Made by a program: the position numbers and the translations under genes. A stretch of DNA of 64,000 nt from Halomicroarcula saliterrae (lineage in GTDB: Archaea > Halobacteriota > Halobacteria > Halobacteriales > Haloarculaceae): contig NZ_JAMQON010000003.1 in assembly GCF_031624395.1 (NCBI RefSeq), positions 310,001-374,000 of the forward strand, written 5' to 3'. Positions within the stretch are counted from its first letter, which is position 1. The number at the start of each line of letters is the position of its first letter. The notes beneath the pieces were generated by a model, which was not told the origin of the DNA, did not search any database, and saw only the letters and a list, made by a program, of their open reading frames with translations. Positions 9,179 to 17,840 of this stretch are shown piece by piece.

Positions 9179-10018
9179 ATGGGGCTGACTGACCGGACCC
9201 CGCTGACGTTCGAGCGGGGGCCGCTGGTCCCCGCCGCCGCGTACCTCGTCGTCATCGGTGTCCTGTCCGCGCTGGTGTTCGTGTCCCCGGCAGCGTCACC
9301 GCCGCCCGTTCTGGGGATGGCCTGGGGCGTGTTCCTCGTCGGACTCGCTATCGGTGCGTTCACAGTCGAGGGCGTCTCGCAACGCAGGGTCCTCCCGTCC
9401 GCTCGCGCCCTCGTCTCCGTGAGCGGGGTCCTCGCCGCGTTCTGGGCGCTGTACAATCTCGTCGCGGTCGCCCTCGCGCTGGGCGGCGTCGTCGGGTTCG
9501 AGGCCGCGTGGTCGCGCGCCGCCGCCCGCCCGCTCCCCTATCTCGCGGCGCTGTCCAGCTCGCTCCTGTTCACCGCGATTCCGGAAGAACTGTTCTTCCG
9601 TGCGTATCTCCAGCAGCGACTCGTCGCGATGGCCGGCGGCGACACCCGCCGCACGGTCGTCGCCGGCGTCGCGGCCGCGGCGCTCCTGTTCGCCGTCTTC
9701 CACCTCCCGCGGTGGGTTCTCGCGTCGGGGCACGGAGTCGGTACCGCGCTGGTCGTCCGATTCGCCGGGCTGACGCTCGCGGGTCTCGCCTACGGGCTCG
9801 TGTACGCAGTCACGGGGAACCTCTGGCTGGTCGCGCTCTGTCACGCGACGATGAACTATCCGCCTCTCCTGGTTTCAGTGCACGTTCCGGCCGAACTCCA
9901 CCTCGTCGCCGGTGCCGTCGAATACGCCGCTCTCGTCTCGGTCGTCTACCTGGCCGTACGCGTGCTCGACCCGGACCGGCCAGCGCCGGTCTGGTCTCGC
10001 AAGGGGTTCGCGTCCTGA
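9179..10018 (+). CDS. CPBP family intramembrane glutamic protease (CAAX prenyl protease-like)
   Basis: The 279-residue membrane protein has about eight hydrophobic helices. The Abi/CPBP signature is complete: PEELFFRAYLQ (tandem Glu and Arg), LLFAVFHLP with the first His, and ALCHATMNYP with the second His and Asn. This family includes Rce1 CAAX proteases and bacteriocin-immunity proteases; archaeal members have mostly unknown substrates. The ATG is two bases after the cupin stop, and a GTG overlapping that stop is also in frame. Located in the cytoplasmic membrane. Confidence 0.92.
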   Translation: MGLTDRTPLTFERGPLVPAAAYLVVIGVLSALVFVSPAASPPPVLGMAWGVFLVGLAIGAFTVEGVSQRRVLPSARALVSVSGVLAAFWALYNLVAVALALGGVVGFEAAWSRAAARPLPYLAALSSSLLFTAIPEELFFRAYLQQRLVAMAGGDTRRTVVAGVAAAALLFAVFHLPRWVLASGHGVGTALVVRFAGLTLAGLAYGLVYAVTGNLWLVALCHATMNYPPLLVSVHVPAELHLVAGAVEYAALVSVVYLAVRVLDPDRPAPVWSRKGFAS

Positions 10019-10104
10019 ACGCCGCTCTGTCCCGACCGACACCGCTGCAGGTCAGAGACGGGGCGGTTCACACCGCTCGACGGTCCGTGAGCAGTGACCG
10101 CCCA

Positions 10105-10860
10105 CTATTCGTCGCTGGCGTTCGTCCTGTCCTGGTACACCTCGACGGTGAAGGGTTCGTCAACGGGTGCCTCTTCGGTGTCGAGGTAGCCCGTGGCGAC
10201 CGCGGTGTAGGCCTCACCGTCCTCGACAGTCACGTTGACTGTCTGAACGACTTCGCCGTCGTCGTCGTCCGTCGCGTTCCGGACCTCCAGCTCGTACTCG
10301 CCCGGCGGAACCGTCGCGTACTCGGTCGCGTTGCCGAACTCGACGTCGTCGAAGAGCACGTCGCCGGTCTCCGCGACGGTCACGTCGACCGCTGGCGCGT
10401 CAGGTGCGAGGTGGGCGAGTCGGACCGCCGATTCGTTCTCTCCCGGCTCTGCGTCGTCGGGGAGCGCGACAGCGACGAGGTCCTCGCCGTCGGCGGCGAG
10501 CTCACCGCCGACAGCGACGGTGGCCTGGCCGGACTCGACATCTAGCTCCTCTTCGTACACGACCGTTTCAGAATCGTTCGCCGGAGTCACCGTGACCGTC
10601 TGTGTTCCCGCTGGGACCGATTGGTACTCGCTTTCCTCCCCGAACTCGACGTCCTCGAAGACCAGTTCGCCGTCGACGTAGACGTCGACTGCCGGCGCGT
10701 CAGGGACCGCGTGGATGACCCGGACTTCCGCGTCCGACTGGTCCTCCTGTGCCGCCGCGACGCCGACGCTGGCGACAACTAGACTCCCGAATACGGCCGC
10801 TGCAAGTACGAGCGCGAGTAATCGCGCTACTGCCGGTCTGCTTGTTGAGCTGCTGGACAT
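10105..10860 (-). CDS. Secreted DUF4397 domain protein
   Basis: The 251-residue protein begins with a signal peptide with a long hydrophobic core (LLALVLAAAVFGSLVVASVGVAAAQ) and then has two tandem copies of the DUF4397 module: AEVRVIHAVPDAPAVDVYVDG (about 43) and SAVRLAHLAPDAPAVDVTVAE (about 143). Each copy has the beta-sandwich pattern with Y.SVPAG/YATVPPG. The domain occurs in extracellular proteins of bacteria and haloarchaea, with unknown role, perhaps in cell-surface adhesion. It is very acidic. No neighbour is close enough for an operon. Confidence 0.9.
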   Translation of the reverse strand: MSSSSTSRPAVARLLALVLAAAVFGSLVVASVGVAAAQEDQSDAEVRVIHAVPDAPAVDVYVDGELVFEDVEFGEESEYQSVPAGTQTVTVTPANDSETVVYEEELDVESGQATVAVGGELAADGEDLVAVALPDDAEPGENESAVRLAHLAPDAPAVDVTVAETGDVLFDDVEFGNATEYATVPPGEYELEVRNATDDDDGEVVQTVNVTVEDGEAYTAVATGYLDTEEAPVDEPFTVEVYQDRTNASDE

Positions 10861-11070
10861 TGCGACAGGTGGAGAAGGACAGTTCCAATATTGTTATTAA
10901 TGTGATACGATACTCCGTTCAGAGATAGCTGGACGGGAGGAGAGCCGAAAGACTGACTTATCAAACGGCTGCCGTGACTTACTGCACGCTCCCGGCTGGC
11001 AGCTGCGACGTATCCGTGAGCGAAACGCGACCACCGCGACGCCGGACCCGGCTCGCCTGTCTCGGCCCAC

Positions 11071-11325
11071 TCAGCTGTAGTGTTCGTCGAGGTACTCGAC
11101 GATGTCGTCGCTCTCGTACGTCGTCTCCTCGCGCCGGTGGTCGACGAGGAACGGAATCTGGTCCTCGCCGCCGAGGGCGAGCAGTTCGTCGTGGGTCTGC
11201 TCGTTCAGCGTCTCCCCCTCGTGCGTGCGGGGATTGTGGATCGTGTACGAGACGCCCAGGTCGGACAGCTTCTGGCGGGCCTTCTCCGAGTAGGGGCAGC
11301 CCTCGGCCTGGTAGAGTTCGAGCAT
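11071..11325 (-). CDS. Glutaredoxin / GST N-terminal domain protein
   Basis: The 84-residue protein is a single thioredoxin-fold domain: LELYQAEGCPYSEKARQKL gives the N-terminal redox motif C-P-Y-S (monothiol form, with a Ser replacing the second Cys), then the cis-Pro in QIPFLVD and the ESDDIVEYL end typical of glutathione S-transferase N-terminal domains. In haloarchaea, which use gamma-glutamylcysteine rather than glutathione, such proteins are likely thiol-disulfide exchange or repair factors. The ATG is followed at once by homology, and upstream in-frame extension is not supported. It is a single-gene unit. Confidence 0.9.
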   Translation of the reverse strand: MLELYQAEGCPYSEKARQKLSDLGVSYTIHNPRTHEGETLNEQTHDELLALGGEDQIPFLVDHRREETTYESDDIVEYLDEHYS

Positions 11326-11401
11326 CGTTCGCACGGAGGGACGCCAGACCGATAACGGCTCGGCTGGCGCTGGATGTGAGGTGGGTGACTCCGTTAGAAC
11401 A

Positions 11402-12430
11402 CTACGCCGAGTAGCTGTGCGAGGCCGGCGGCACCTTCCCCACGCGGCTCGGCGTGCCGTCCTCGCCCACCACCGGCCAGCCGTCCCGCCATCGAAGGCG
11501 GTCGAGCATGAGGACCCGGCGCGGCGTGTCCCCGACCCACGCCTTGCCCGCGACGTAGGCGTGATACAGCAGCCACCAGCCGCCCTGTGCGTCACAGACC
11601 ACCGCGCAGTGGCCCGGTGCGCGGAACGTCTCGCTACTCTGCAGGATAGTCGTCCCGGTCGCGCCGTCGGCCGTGAGGCGCTCCCCGTCGCGGTTGCGAT
11701 AGGGGCCGCGTAGCTGCTCGGCCCGACCCGTGACGACGTGATAGGTGCTCTCGGCGCCCGCACAGCAGGTCCCCCGCGAGCCGAAGAAGTAGAAACAGCC
11801 GTCGCGCTCGACGACGTAGGGCGCCTCGACGCCCTCGCCCGCTATCTGGAACTTCTCCCCCGCGGTCGAGAGGCCGTCGTCGGCCAGCCGGACGCCGTAG
11901 CTGCCCCGATGGCTTCCCCAGAACAGATACGGATGCCCGCCCTCGAACAGCATCGGGTCGATGGAGTTCGGGACACCGACGGGCTCACTCCTGAAGAGCC
12001 CACCGCGGGGCTCGAAGGGACCGGTCGGGTCCGGAGCGGTAGCGACGCCGACGCCCGGATTCTCGGCACCGAACTCCGCGTCGGAGTAGTATAGCAGCGT
12101 CCGGCCCCCGCGTCGGCCGACCCCCGGCGCCCAGAGCCCCCGGTAGCGCGACCACGGCGGCGCCGCCTCGAAGGCCGGCCCGACGGGCTCCCAGTCGACG
12201 AGGTTCGACGACCGCAGCACGGGTACCAACTGGCGCTCCACGGGGCCCGAGGCCCACTGGTGGTAGGTGCCGTAAGCGTAGTAGGTGCTCTCGACCCGGA
12301 GCACGTCTGGGTCCGGGAAGACGTGGTCGTAGACCGGGTTGCGGTAGGTGTCTGCCGACTGGTACGCTCGCGTGGCGGTCCCGACCAGCGCCCCCGCTCC
12401 GACGCCCGCGAGCAGTTCGCGCCGGTTCAC
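11402..12430 (-). CDS. Glycoside hydrolase family 43-like protein, Tat-exported
   Basis: The 342-residue product begins with a GTG and NRRELLAGVGAGALVG, a twin-arginine signal. The body is a five-bladed propeller of the GH43/GH62/GH32 type: VFPDPDVLRVESTYYAYGT carries the catalytic-base Asp, SIDPMLFEGGHPYLFWGS the pKa-modulating Asp, and GVEAPYVVERDGCFYFFGS the general-acid Glu. GH43 enzymes act on arabinan, xylan or related side chains, usually as arabinanases, arabinofuranosidases or xylosidases; the true substrate is unknown. An in-frame GTG at 12469 would add 13 residues ahead of the twin-arginine motif and seems less likely. It lies next to the galactoside locus but shows no operator of that locus. 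Confidence 0.85.
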   Translation of the reverse strand: MNRRELLAGVGAGALVGTATRAYQSADTYRNPVYDHVFPDPDVLRVESTYYAYGTYHQWASGPVERQLVPVLRSSNLVDWEPVGPAFEAAPPWSRYRGLWAPGVGRRGGRTLLYYSDAEFGAENPGVGVATAPDPTGPFEPRGGLFRSEPVGVPNSIDPMLFEGGHPYLFWGSHRGSYGVRLADDGLSTAGEKFQIAGEGVEAPYVVERDGCFYFFGSRGTCCAGAESTYHVVTGRAEQLRGPYRNRDGERLTADGATGTTILQSSETFRAPGHCAVVCDAQGGWWLLYHAYVAGKAWVGDTPRRVLMLDRLRWRDGWPVVGEDGTPSRVGKVPPASHSYSA

Positions 12431-12603
12431 ACCGGGGCTTGGCCGAAGGGTCACAAAAGGGCGCTGCACGCTGTCGCAAGCTTTTCTCCGGTCGCCAGCC
12501 GTTAGCGAGGCGTGCTCGTGCGATGGCGGCTCACACCACAGGGGGTCCGTTTCGTAACGTATTTCTGTGCCACCGAAGTACCTCAGAATGCTTCAGTCAG
12601 CGT

Positions 12604-12675
12604 GTCCGGGCTGGGGTAGTGGCATCCTTTAGCCTTGTGGTGGCTAAGAGGCGGGTTCAATTCCCGCGCCCGGAC
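12604..12675 (+). tRNA. tRNA-His(GTG)
   Basis: A complete cloverleaf is visible. GTCCGGGC pairs with GCCCGGAC over eight pairs, the eighth being the G-1:C73 pair that is characteristic of histidine tRNA. The anticodon stem TAGCC/GGCTA closes the seven-base loop TTGTGGT, giving anticodon GTG. The T arm is GCGGG-TTCAATT-CCCGC. The terminal CCA is not encoded, and no intron is present. Confidence 0.95.
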
Positions 12676-12787
12676 CTGAAACCGACATCGCCGAGTCGCG
12701 GGACTACTCGTTTTCGTCTCGCACCTGCGGCCGTCTTCTGGAACGGGTCAAGCAGTGGAGAAAGACGGTGTCGAGAGGGATTGGTGC

Positions 12788-14788
12788 TTACCTTTGATCG
12801 AGCGAGAGGTCCGCAGCAGCGCCCTCGTAGACGGCCGCGTCGAAGGCGCCGACGGTTTCTCCGCCGACGAGCCACCGGGCGTCGTCGGGGACAGTGACGG
12901 CGACCGGGTCGCTCGTGAAGTTCGTCACCCAGGTGTAGCCGTCGCGCTGCGTGGCCCGGACGCCGGTAGGCAGTCGCTCGGAGTGGGGCACGTCCGCCCG
13001 CTCGAGCATATCGGCGACCACCGCGTCAGCGAGACCGCTTTCGGGCCAGACGCCGCAGTAGGTGACGTGGCCCGCACCGAACTCGTGTTCCGTGACCGCC
13101 GCGCGGCCGTCGCCGACGCCGCCGACGTGTGAGCCGACAGCGGTTGCGCCGTCGGGGGCGAGCCACTCGGCGAAGGTGCGGTAGCCGTACGTCTCTCCGT
13201 CGTAGGAGACGCGCCGGTCCAACTGCTCCGGGACGGACTCGTGCTGGTCGACAGTCGCGCCGACGAGGTCCGCCAACGGCCCGGGAGCGGGCACGTCGGG
13301 GAGCTTGTTGGACGTGTCTTTGGCGCCCGAGCGGACCGTAAGCAGGAGTTCGGCCCCGTCTTCGACCCGGGATTCGAGGGCTCCGGCGAGCTCCTCGTCG
13401 ACGAGGTGCAGCGCGGGTGCGACGATGGCGTCGTACCCCGAGAGGTCCCAGTCCGGGTGGACAACGTCGGCCTGGACCGAACGGGCCCGGAGCGCGGCGT
13501 AGTACTGGCGCATGTGCGTCCAGTACTCCCAGTCGGGGGCGTGGGGCTGGATGCTCGTCGCCCAGAGGTTGTCGTAGTCGTGCAGGACGGCGACGTCGGC
13601 GTCGACCGGGTCGAGGTCCAGCTCGGCCAGTTCCGTGGCCGTCCGGTCGGCGTCACGGTAGCCCCGGTCGGGCGAGCCGTCCTGCTTGCGGAGACCCGCG
13701 TGGTACTGCTCTTGTCCCTCCCGGCAGCGGCGCCACCGGAAGTACAGCACCTCGTCCGCGCCGTGGGCCACGGCGTGGTGCGCCCACAGCCGCATGGCGC
13801 CCTCGCCGGGCTGGGGAGCGTAGGGCGGCCAGTTGACGTCACCGGGCTGTTGTTCCATCACCCAGAACGGCTGCTGTTTGGCCCCGCGGTAGAGGTCGTG
13901 GTTCATCCCGACCTGATCCGGGTCGCCGGCCCGCAGTTCGTCGGCGCTGGCGGCCCCGGGCCGTCGGTCCTGCGCGAACCCGGTGGGGTAGGAGTCCCAC
14001 GTTATCAGGTCCAGGTCGTCGGCGAAGCGGTAGACGTCACAGGAGTCGAAATCGCCCATGAAGTTGTGCGCGACGAACCAGTCGTCGTTGGCCTCCCGTA
14101 GCAGTTCCGTGTGGATGGCGTTGTAGTCGACGGCGCTCTCCGCGCTGAACCGGTAGTAGTCGAGCAGCCGTGACGGGTGGTGTTCGGCGGCGGTGTGACG
14201 CGGCGGGTCGACCTCGTCGAACGACCGGAGGTGCTGGCTCCAGAAGGTCGTCCCCCAGGCCTCGTTGAGCGACTCGACGTCGCCGTACGCGTCGCTGAGC
14301 CACTCGCGGAACGCCGCCGCGCAGTCGTCACACCAACAGCGAATCGTCTCGTGACAGCCGTACTCGTTGTCGGTCTGCCAGCCGGCGACGTGTGGGTTGT
14401 CCGCGAACCGCTCGGCCATCACCGAGACGATGCGCCGGGTCTGTTCGCGGTACTCCGGGGAGTTGAAACAGTAGTGCCGGCGGCTCCCGTACTGTCGGGT
14501 GGTCCCGTCGGGTTCTTCCTGGAGGATGCCGGGTTCCTTGTCGACGAGCCACTTCGGGGGCGTCGCCGTCGGCGTACACAGCACCGCTTCCATCCCGTGG
14601 TCGCCGATGAGAGAGACCGCCTCTTCGAGCCACGAGAGCTCTATCTCGCCGGGTTCGGGCTCGATGCGGGACCACGAGAACTCGGCCATGCGGACGTAGC
14701 TGAAGCCGGCTTCGGCCATCTGCTCGACGTCCCGTTCCCAGCGCTCCCGGGGCCAGTGCTCGGGGAAGTAACAGACGCCGACGGTCAT
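12788..14788 (-). CDS. bgaH: Beta-galactosidase, GH42 (BgaH type)
   Basis: The 666-residue enzyme hydrolyses terminal beta-D-galactosides. It matches the halophilic GH42 enzyme known from Haloferax. The acid/base Glu is E142 in WQTDNEYGC and the nucleophile is E312 in FWVMEQQPG. Cys107, Cys151, Cys153 and Cys156 (CWCDDC) form the structural zinc site of the family. A trimerisation domain (about 390-600) and a C-terminal beta domain follow. There is no signal peptide, so it works in the cytoplasm on imported galactosides. Its ATG overlaps the stop of the SDR gene upstream (ATGA), showing translational coupling at the end of the seven-gene unit. Confidence 0.96.
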   Translation of the reverse strand: MTVGVCYFPEHWPRERWERDVEQMAEAGFSYVRMAEFSWSRIEPEPGEIELSWLEEAVSLIGDHGMEAVLCTPTATPPKWLVDKEPGILQEEPDGTTRQYGSRRHYCFNSPEYREQTRRIVSVMAERFADNPHVAGWQTDNEYGCHETIRCWCDDCAAAFREWLSDAYGDVESLNEAWGTTFWSQHLRSFDEVDPPRHTAAEHHPSRLLDYYRFSAESAVDYNAIHTELLREANDDWFVAHNFMGDFDSCDVYRFADDLDLITWDSYPTGFAQDRRPGAASADELRAGDPDQVGMNHDLYRGAKQQPFWVMEQQPGDVNWPPYAPQPGEGAMRLWAHHAVAHGADEVLYFRWRRCREGQEQYHAGLRKQDGSPDRGYRDADRTATELAELDLDPVDADVAVLHDYDNLWATSIQPHAPDWEYWTHMRQYYAALRARSVQADVVHPDWDLSGYDAIVAPALHLVDEELAGALESRVEDGAELLLTVRSGAKDTSNKLPDVPAPGPLADLVGATVDQHESVPEQLDRRVSYDGETYGYRTFAEWLAPDGATAVGSHVGGVGDGRAAVTEHEFGAGHVTYCGVWPESGLADAVVADMLERADVPHSERLPTGVRATQRDGYTWVTNFTSDPVAVTVPDDARWLVGGETVGAFDAAVYEGAAADLSLDQR

Positions 14789-15561
14789 CGTTCCTCCCGG
14801 TAGTCCGGCAAGAAGTCGTCCTGGAGGACGGCCGTACGTCCGCCGTCGACAGTAATCGTACTCCCGGTGACGAACGCGGCGTCGTCGCTCGCGACGAACG
14901 CGACGGCGCCGGCGACGTCCTCGGGAGTCCCCAGTCGGCCCGTCGGGTGGATGCTCTCCAGCTCTCGGCGGCGCTCGGCGTCCATATCGCCGGTGGTCCG
15001 GTCGACCGCGACCCAGCCGGGTGCGACAGTGTTGACCCGAATCCGTGGGCCGAAGTCGACGGCCATCGCCCGGGTCATCCCGTTGATACCGGCCTTGACG
15101 GCGTTGTACGGGAATATCCCGGGCGTGGTCGCTATCGAGTGGTTCGACGACATGTTGACTATCGCGCCCGTCTCGATGTGTTCGTGGGCGTGTTTCGCGG
15201 CCAGCCAGAACGCTCGGAAGTCCGTCTCGACGACGAACGACCAGTCGTCGACGGTCGCTTCGTCGGCGCCGGTGTAGGTCTCGACACCGGCGTTGTTGAC
15301 CAGCACGTCCAGGCCGCCGAACTCGGCGACAGTCGCCTCGACGAGCGTCTCGATGTCGTCGGGGTCGCGCATGTCGGCCCGGACGAAGTGGGCGGTGCCG
15401 CCGGCCTCTCGAATGGCCTCGACGGTCTCCCGTCCGTCGTCTTCGGAGCGGCCCGAGACGATGACGCTCGCGCCCTCGGCCGCGAGGCGTTCGCTGACGC
15501 CCGCGCCGATGCCTCTGGTCGAGCCGGTGACGATAGCGACGTCGTCCTCGAAGCGGTTCAT
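14785..15561 (-). CDS. SDR family dehydrogenase, probable galactose dehydrogenase
   Basis: The 258-residue short-chain dehydrogenase has the cofactor motif TGSTRGIG (12-19), NNAG (89-92), the catalytic Ser139 region NMSSNHS, and Y152-x3-K156. The C terminus with TGSTITVDGG is typical of glucose-1-dehydrogenase-like SDRs. In this locus the only missing first step of galactose breakdown is oxidation to galactonate, so it most likely oxidises galactose (or a related aldose) with NAD(P). That assignment rests on context, not on residues. It lies between galactonate dehydratase (stop 1 base from its start) and bgaH (4-base overlap), clearly cotranscribed. Confidence 0.9.
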   Translation of the reverse strand: MNRFEDDVAIVTGSTRGIGAGVSERLAAEGASVIVSGRSEDDGRETVEAIREAGGTAHFVRADMRDPDDIETLVEATVAEFGGLDVLVNNAGVETYTGADEATVDDWSFVVETDFRAFWLAAKHAHEHIETGAIVNMSSNHSIATTPGIFPYNAVKAGINGMTRAMAVDFGPRIRVNTVAPGWVAVDRTTGDMDAERRRELESIHPTGRLGTPEDVAGAVAFVASDDAAFVTGSTITVDGGRTAVLQDDFLPDYREER

Positions 15562-15562
15562 C

Positions 15563-16711
15563 TCACCACTCCGCGACACTCCCGTCGTCGTGGCGCCAGA
15601 CCGGGTTGTGCCAGTTGACCTCGCCGGCCTGCATTCGGACGTAGCTGTGGTCGATGTCGATACCCAGTCCCGGTCCCTCGGGCAGGTCGACGTAGCCGTC
15701 GTGGTACTGGAACACAGTCGGGTCTTTGAGGTAGTCCAGGACGTCGCTGGTCTCGTTGTAGTGTATGTCGAGGCTCTGTTCCTGGATGAGCGCGTTCGGT
15801 GCGCAGGCATCGACCTGGAGACACGCAGCCAGTGCGATCGGCCCCAGCGGGCAGTGCGGGGCCATCGCCACGTCGTAGGCTTCGGCCATCGAGGCGATCT
15901 TCTTGACCTCGGTAATGCCGCCGGCGTGCGAGAGGTCGGGCTGGATGATGTCGACGCAGCCGTCCTCGAAGACCTCCTTGAAGTCCCACCGGGAGAACAT
16001 CCGCTCGCCGGTCGCGATGGGGGTGGTCGTGTGGCTCGCCAGCTCCGGGAGGGCGTCGTTGTGCTCGGGGAGCACCGGCTCCTCGATGAACATCGGGTCG
16101 TACGGCTCCAGGGCCGCGGCGAGTTTCTTCGCCATCGACTTCGAGACGCGGCCGTGGAAGTCGACACCGATGTCTATCTTCTCGCCGACGGCGTCACGGA
16201 CCGCCGCGAGGCGGTCCTCGGCGGCCTGGACAGCCGACGGTGAGTCCACTCGGCGGAGCTCGGCCGTCGCGTTCATCTTCAGCGCGGTAAAGCCCTCCTC
16301 GACCTTCTCGCGAGCGGCGTCGGCGACGCCCTCGGGGCGGTCGCCGCCGACCCACTGGTAGACCCGCATCCGGTCGCGGGCCTTTCCGCCGAGCAGCTCG
16401 TAGACGGGCATGTCGTGGTGTTTCCCCTTGATGTCCCACAGCGCCTGGTCGATACCGGCGATCGCGGACATCAGGATCGGACCGCCGCGGTAGAACCCGC
16501 CGCGGTACATCGTCTGCCAGTGGTCCTCGATGCGCATCGGGTCCTTCCCCAGCAGGTAGGTGTCGAGCAGTTCTTCGACGGCCGTTCTGACGGTGCGAGC
16601 CCGGCCCTCGACGACTGGTTCACCCCAGCCGACGATTCCGTCGCTCGTTTCGAGACGCAGGAACAGCCATCGCGGCGGTACTTCGTAGAGGTCGTAGTCA
16701 GTGATAATCAT
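15563..16711 (-). CDS. dgoD: D-galactonate dehydratase (enolase superfamily)
   Basis: The 382-residue protein starts IITDYDLYEVPPRWLFLRLE and contains GGFYRGGPILMSAIAGIDQA and VYQWVGGDRP, characteristic of the galactonate dehydratase branch of the mandelate racemase group. Metal ligands are in DIGVDFHGR (with the catalytic His), FIEEPVLPEHN and IATGERMFSRWDF, and the general acid/base His lies in MAPHCPLGP. It dehydrates D-galactonate to 2-keto-3-deoxygalactonate. It follows the ABC ATPase gene with a one-base gap and precedes the SDR gene with a one-base gap. Function is well supported by both sequence and locus. Confidence 0.94.
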   Translation of the reverse strand: MIITDYDLYEVPPRWLFLRLETSDGIVGWGEPVVEGRARTVRTAVEELLDTYLLGKDPMRIEDHWQTMYRGGFYRGGPILMSAIAGIDQALWDIKGKHHDMPVYELLGGKARDRMRVYQWVGGDRPEGVADAAREKVEEGFTALKMNATAELRRVDSPSAVQAAEDRLAAVRDAVGEKIDIGVDFHGRVSKSMAKKLAAALEPYDPMFIEEPVLPEHNDALPELASHTTTPIATGERMFSRWDFKEVFEDGCVDIIQPDLSHAGGITEVKKIASMAEAYDVAMAPHCPLGPIALAACLQVDACAPNALIQEQSLDIHYNETSDVLDYLKDPTVFQYHDGYVDLPEGPGLGIDIDHSYVRMQAGEVNWHNPVWRHDDGSVAEW

Positions 16712-16712
16712 G

Positions 16713-17837
16713 TTATTCTGTCTGTGTGACGTAGTCCTCGATAGAGACGTCAGTCTCGTCGGTCATCGTCTTGAGTGACTCGCCGGTCTCGGGGTCGAAG
16801 AGGTACAGCGCCGTCTCCTCGAAGCCGAACTCGACGGTCTCCCCGGGGCTCGGTCGCAGACTGGCGTCGATTCGGGCGGTCAGATCGACCTCGCCCATCT
16901 CCATGTAACAGAAGTTCTCGTTGCCCATCTGTTCGACGACAGTCACCGACGCGTCGATACCGTCCTCGACGAGGGTCATGTCCTCGGGCCGGATGCCCAC
17001 GCGGACGCGGTCGTACCCTTCGACCGGCGCCGGGTCGGAGAGCTCGTAACTGAATCCGCCCGGCCCCGTCAGGCGGTCGTTCTCGACGGTCGCAGTCAGC
17101 AGGTTGATCGACGGCGAGCCGATGAAGTTCGCCACGAACTCGTTGTTCGGAGTGCGGTAGACCTCTTCGGCGGTGCCGACCTGCTGGAGTTCACCGTCGT
17201 TCATAATCGCGATGCGGTCGCCCATCGCCATCGCCTCCGTCTGGTCGTGGGTGACGTAGACGGTGGTGACGTCGAGTTCGTGTTGCAGTTCCTGGAGCTC
17301 GGTGCGCATCTGGGCGCGGAGCTTCGCGTCTAAGTTACTCAGCGGCTCGTCCATCAGGAACACCTCGGGGTCCCGGACGATTGCCCGCCCCAGCGCGACA
17401 CGCTGTTGCTGGCCGCCCGAGAGGGCCTTCGGTTTCTTTCCGAGGAGGTCTTCGATACCGAGCATCTCCGCGGTGTCCTCGACTCGCCGCGTAATCTCTT
17501 GGGAGTCGAAGTCCGTCGAGAGCCGCAGGCCGAAGCCGATGTTTCGCTCCACGTTCATGTGGGGGTACAGCGCGTAGTTCTGGAACACCATCGCCACGTC
17601 GCGGTCGCGTGCGCGGAGGTCGGTGACGTCCTCGTCGCCGAAGGTGATGGTGCCCGACGTTACTTCTTCGAGTCCGGCGACGCTGCGCAGCGTCGTCGTC
17701 TTGCCACACCCCGAGGGACCGACCAGGACGAGGAACTCCCCGTCGCGGATAGTCAGGTCGAGGTCGTTAACGGCGACGATAGTGCGGCTGTTGTCGCGGA
17801 ACTCCTTTCGTACCGTGTCGAGAGTGATTTCTGCCAT
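16713..17837 (-). CDS. Sugar ABC transporter ATP-binding protein (UgpC/MalK type)
   Basis: The 374-residue ATPase has Walker A GPSGCGKTTT (about 39-48), Q loop FQNYALYPHM, signature LSGGQQQRVALGRA, Walker B VFLMDEPLSNLD and the switch His in VTHDQTEAMA. The C-terminal OB-fold TOBE region (about 240-374, with VRVGIRPEDM) places it in the CUT1 subfamily that energises oligosaccharide uptake. It serves the two permeases and the binding protein encoded just upstream. The stop of the second permease is three bases before its ATG. Peripheral on the cytoplasmic membrane face. Confidence 0.96.
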   Translation of the reverse strand: MAEITLDTVRKEFRDNSRTIVAVNDLDLTIRDGEFLVLVGPSGCGKTTTLRSVAGLEEVTSGTITFGDEDVTDLRARDRDVAMVFQNYALYPHMNVERNIGFGLRLSTDFDSQEITRRVEDTAEMLGIEDLLGKKPKALSGGQQQRVALGRAIVRDPEVFLMDEPLSNLDAKLRAQMRTELQELQHELDVTTVYVTHDQTEAMAMGDRIAIMNDGELQQVGTAEEVYRTPNNEFVANFIGSPSINLLTATVENDRLTGPGGFSYELSDPAPVEGYDRVRVGIRPEDMTLVEDGIDASVTVVEQMGNENFCYMEMGEVDLTARIDASLRPSPGETVEFGFEETALYLFDPETGESLKTMTDETDVSIEDYVTQTE

Positions 17838-17840
17838 TGG

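Noticed and set aside
8621-10018. 465-codon frame covering cupin and CPBP genes
   Set aside because: The first part is out of frame with the cupin domain and Arg/Pro-rich; the protease begins at 9179 where the membrane helices start.
12604-12675. tRNA-His as an integration site for a mobile element carrying the galactoside genes
   Set aside because: No repeat of the tRNA 3' end, integrase or transposase was seen downstream in the window.
15551-15570. GTTCA word near the SDR start as a further IclR site
   Set aside because: The second arm TGAAC is absent at the required spacing, and the place is inside the operon.
14785-16167. 460-codon minus-strand frame running into the SDR gene
   Set aside because: Its first 200 residues are a shifted reading of galactonate dehydratase; the SDR proper begins at 15561.
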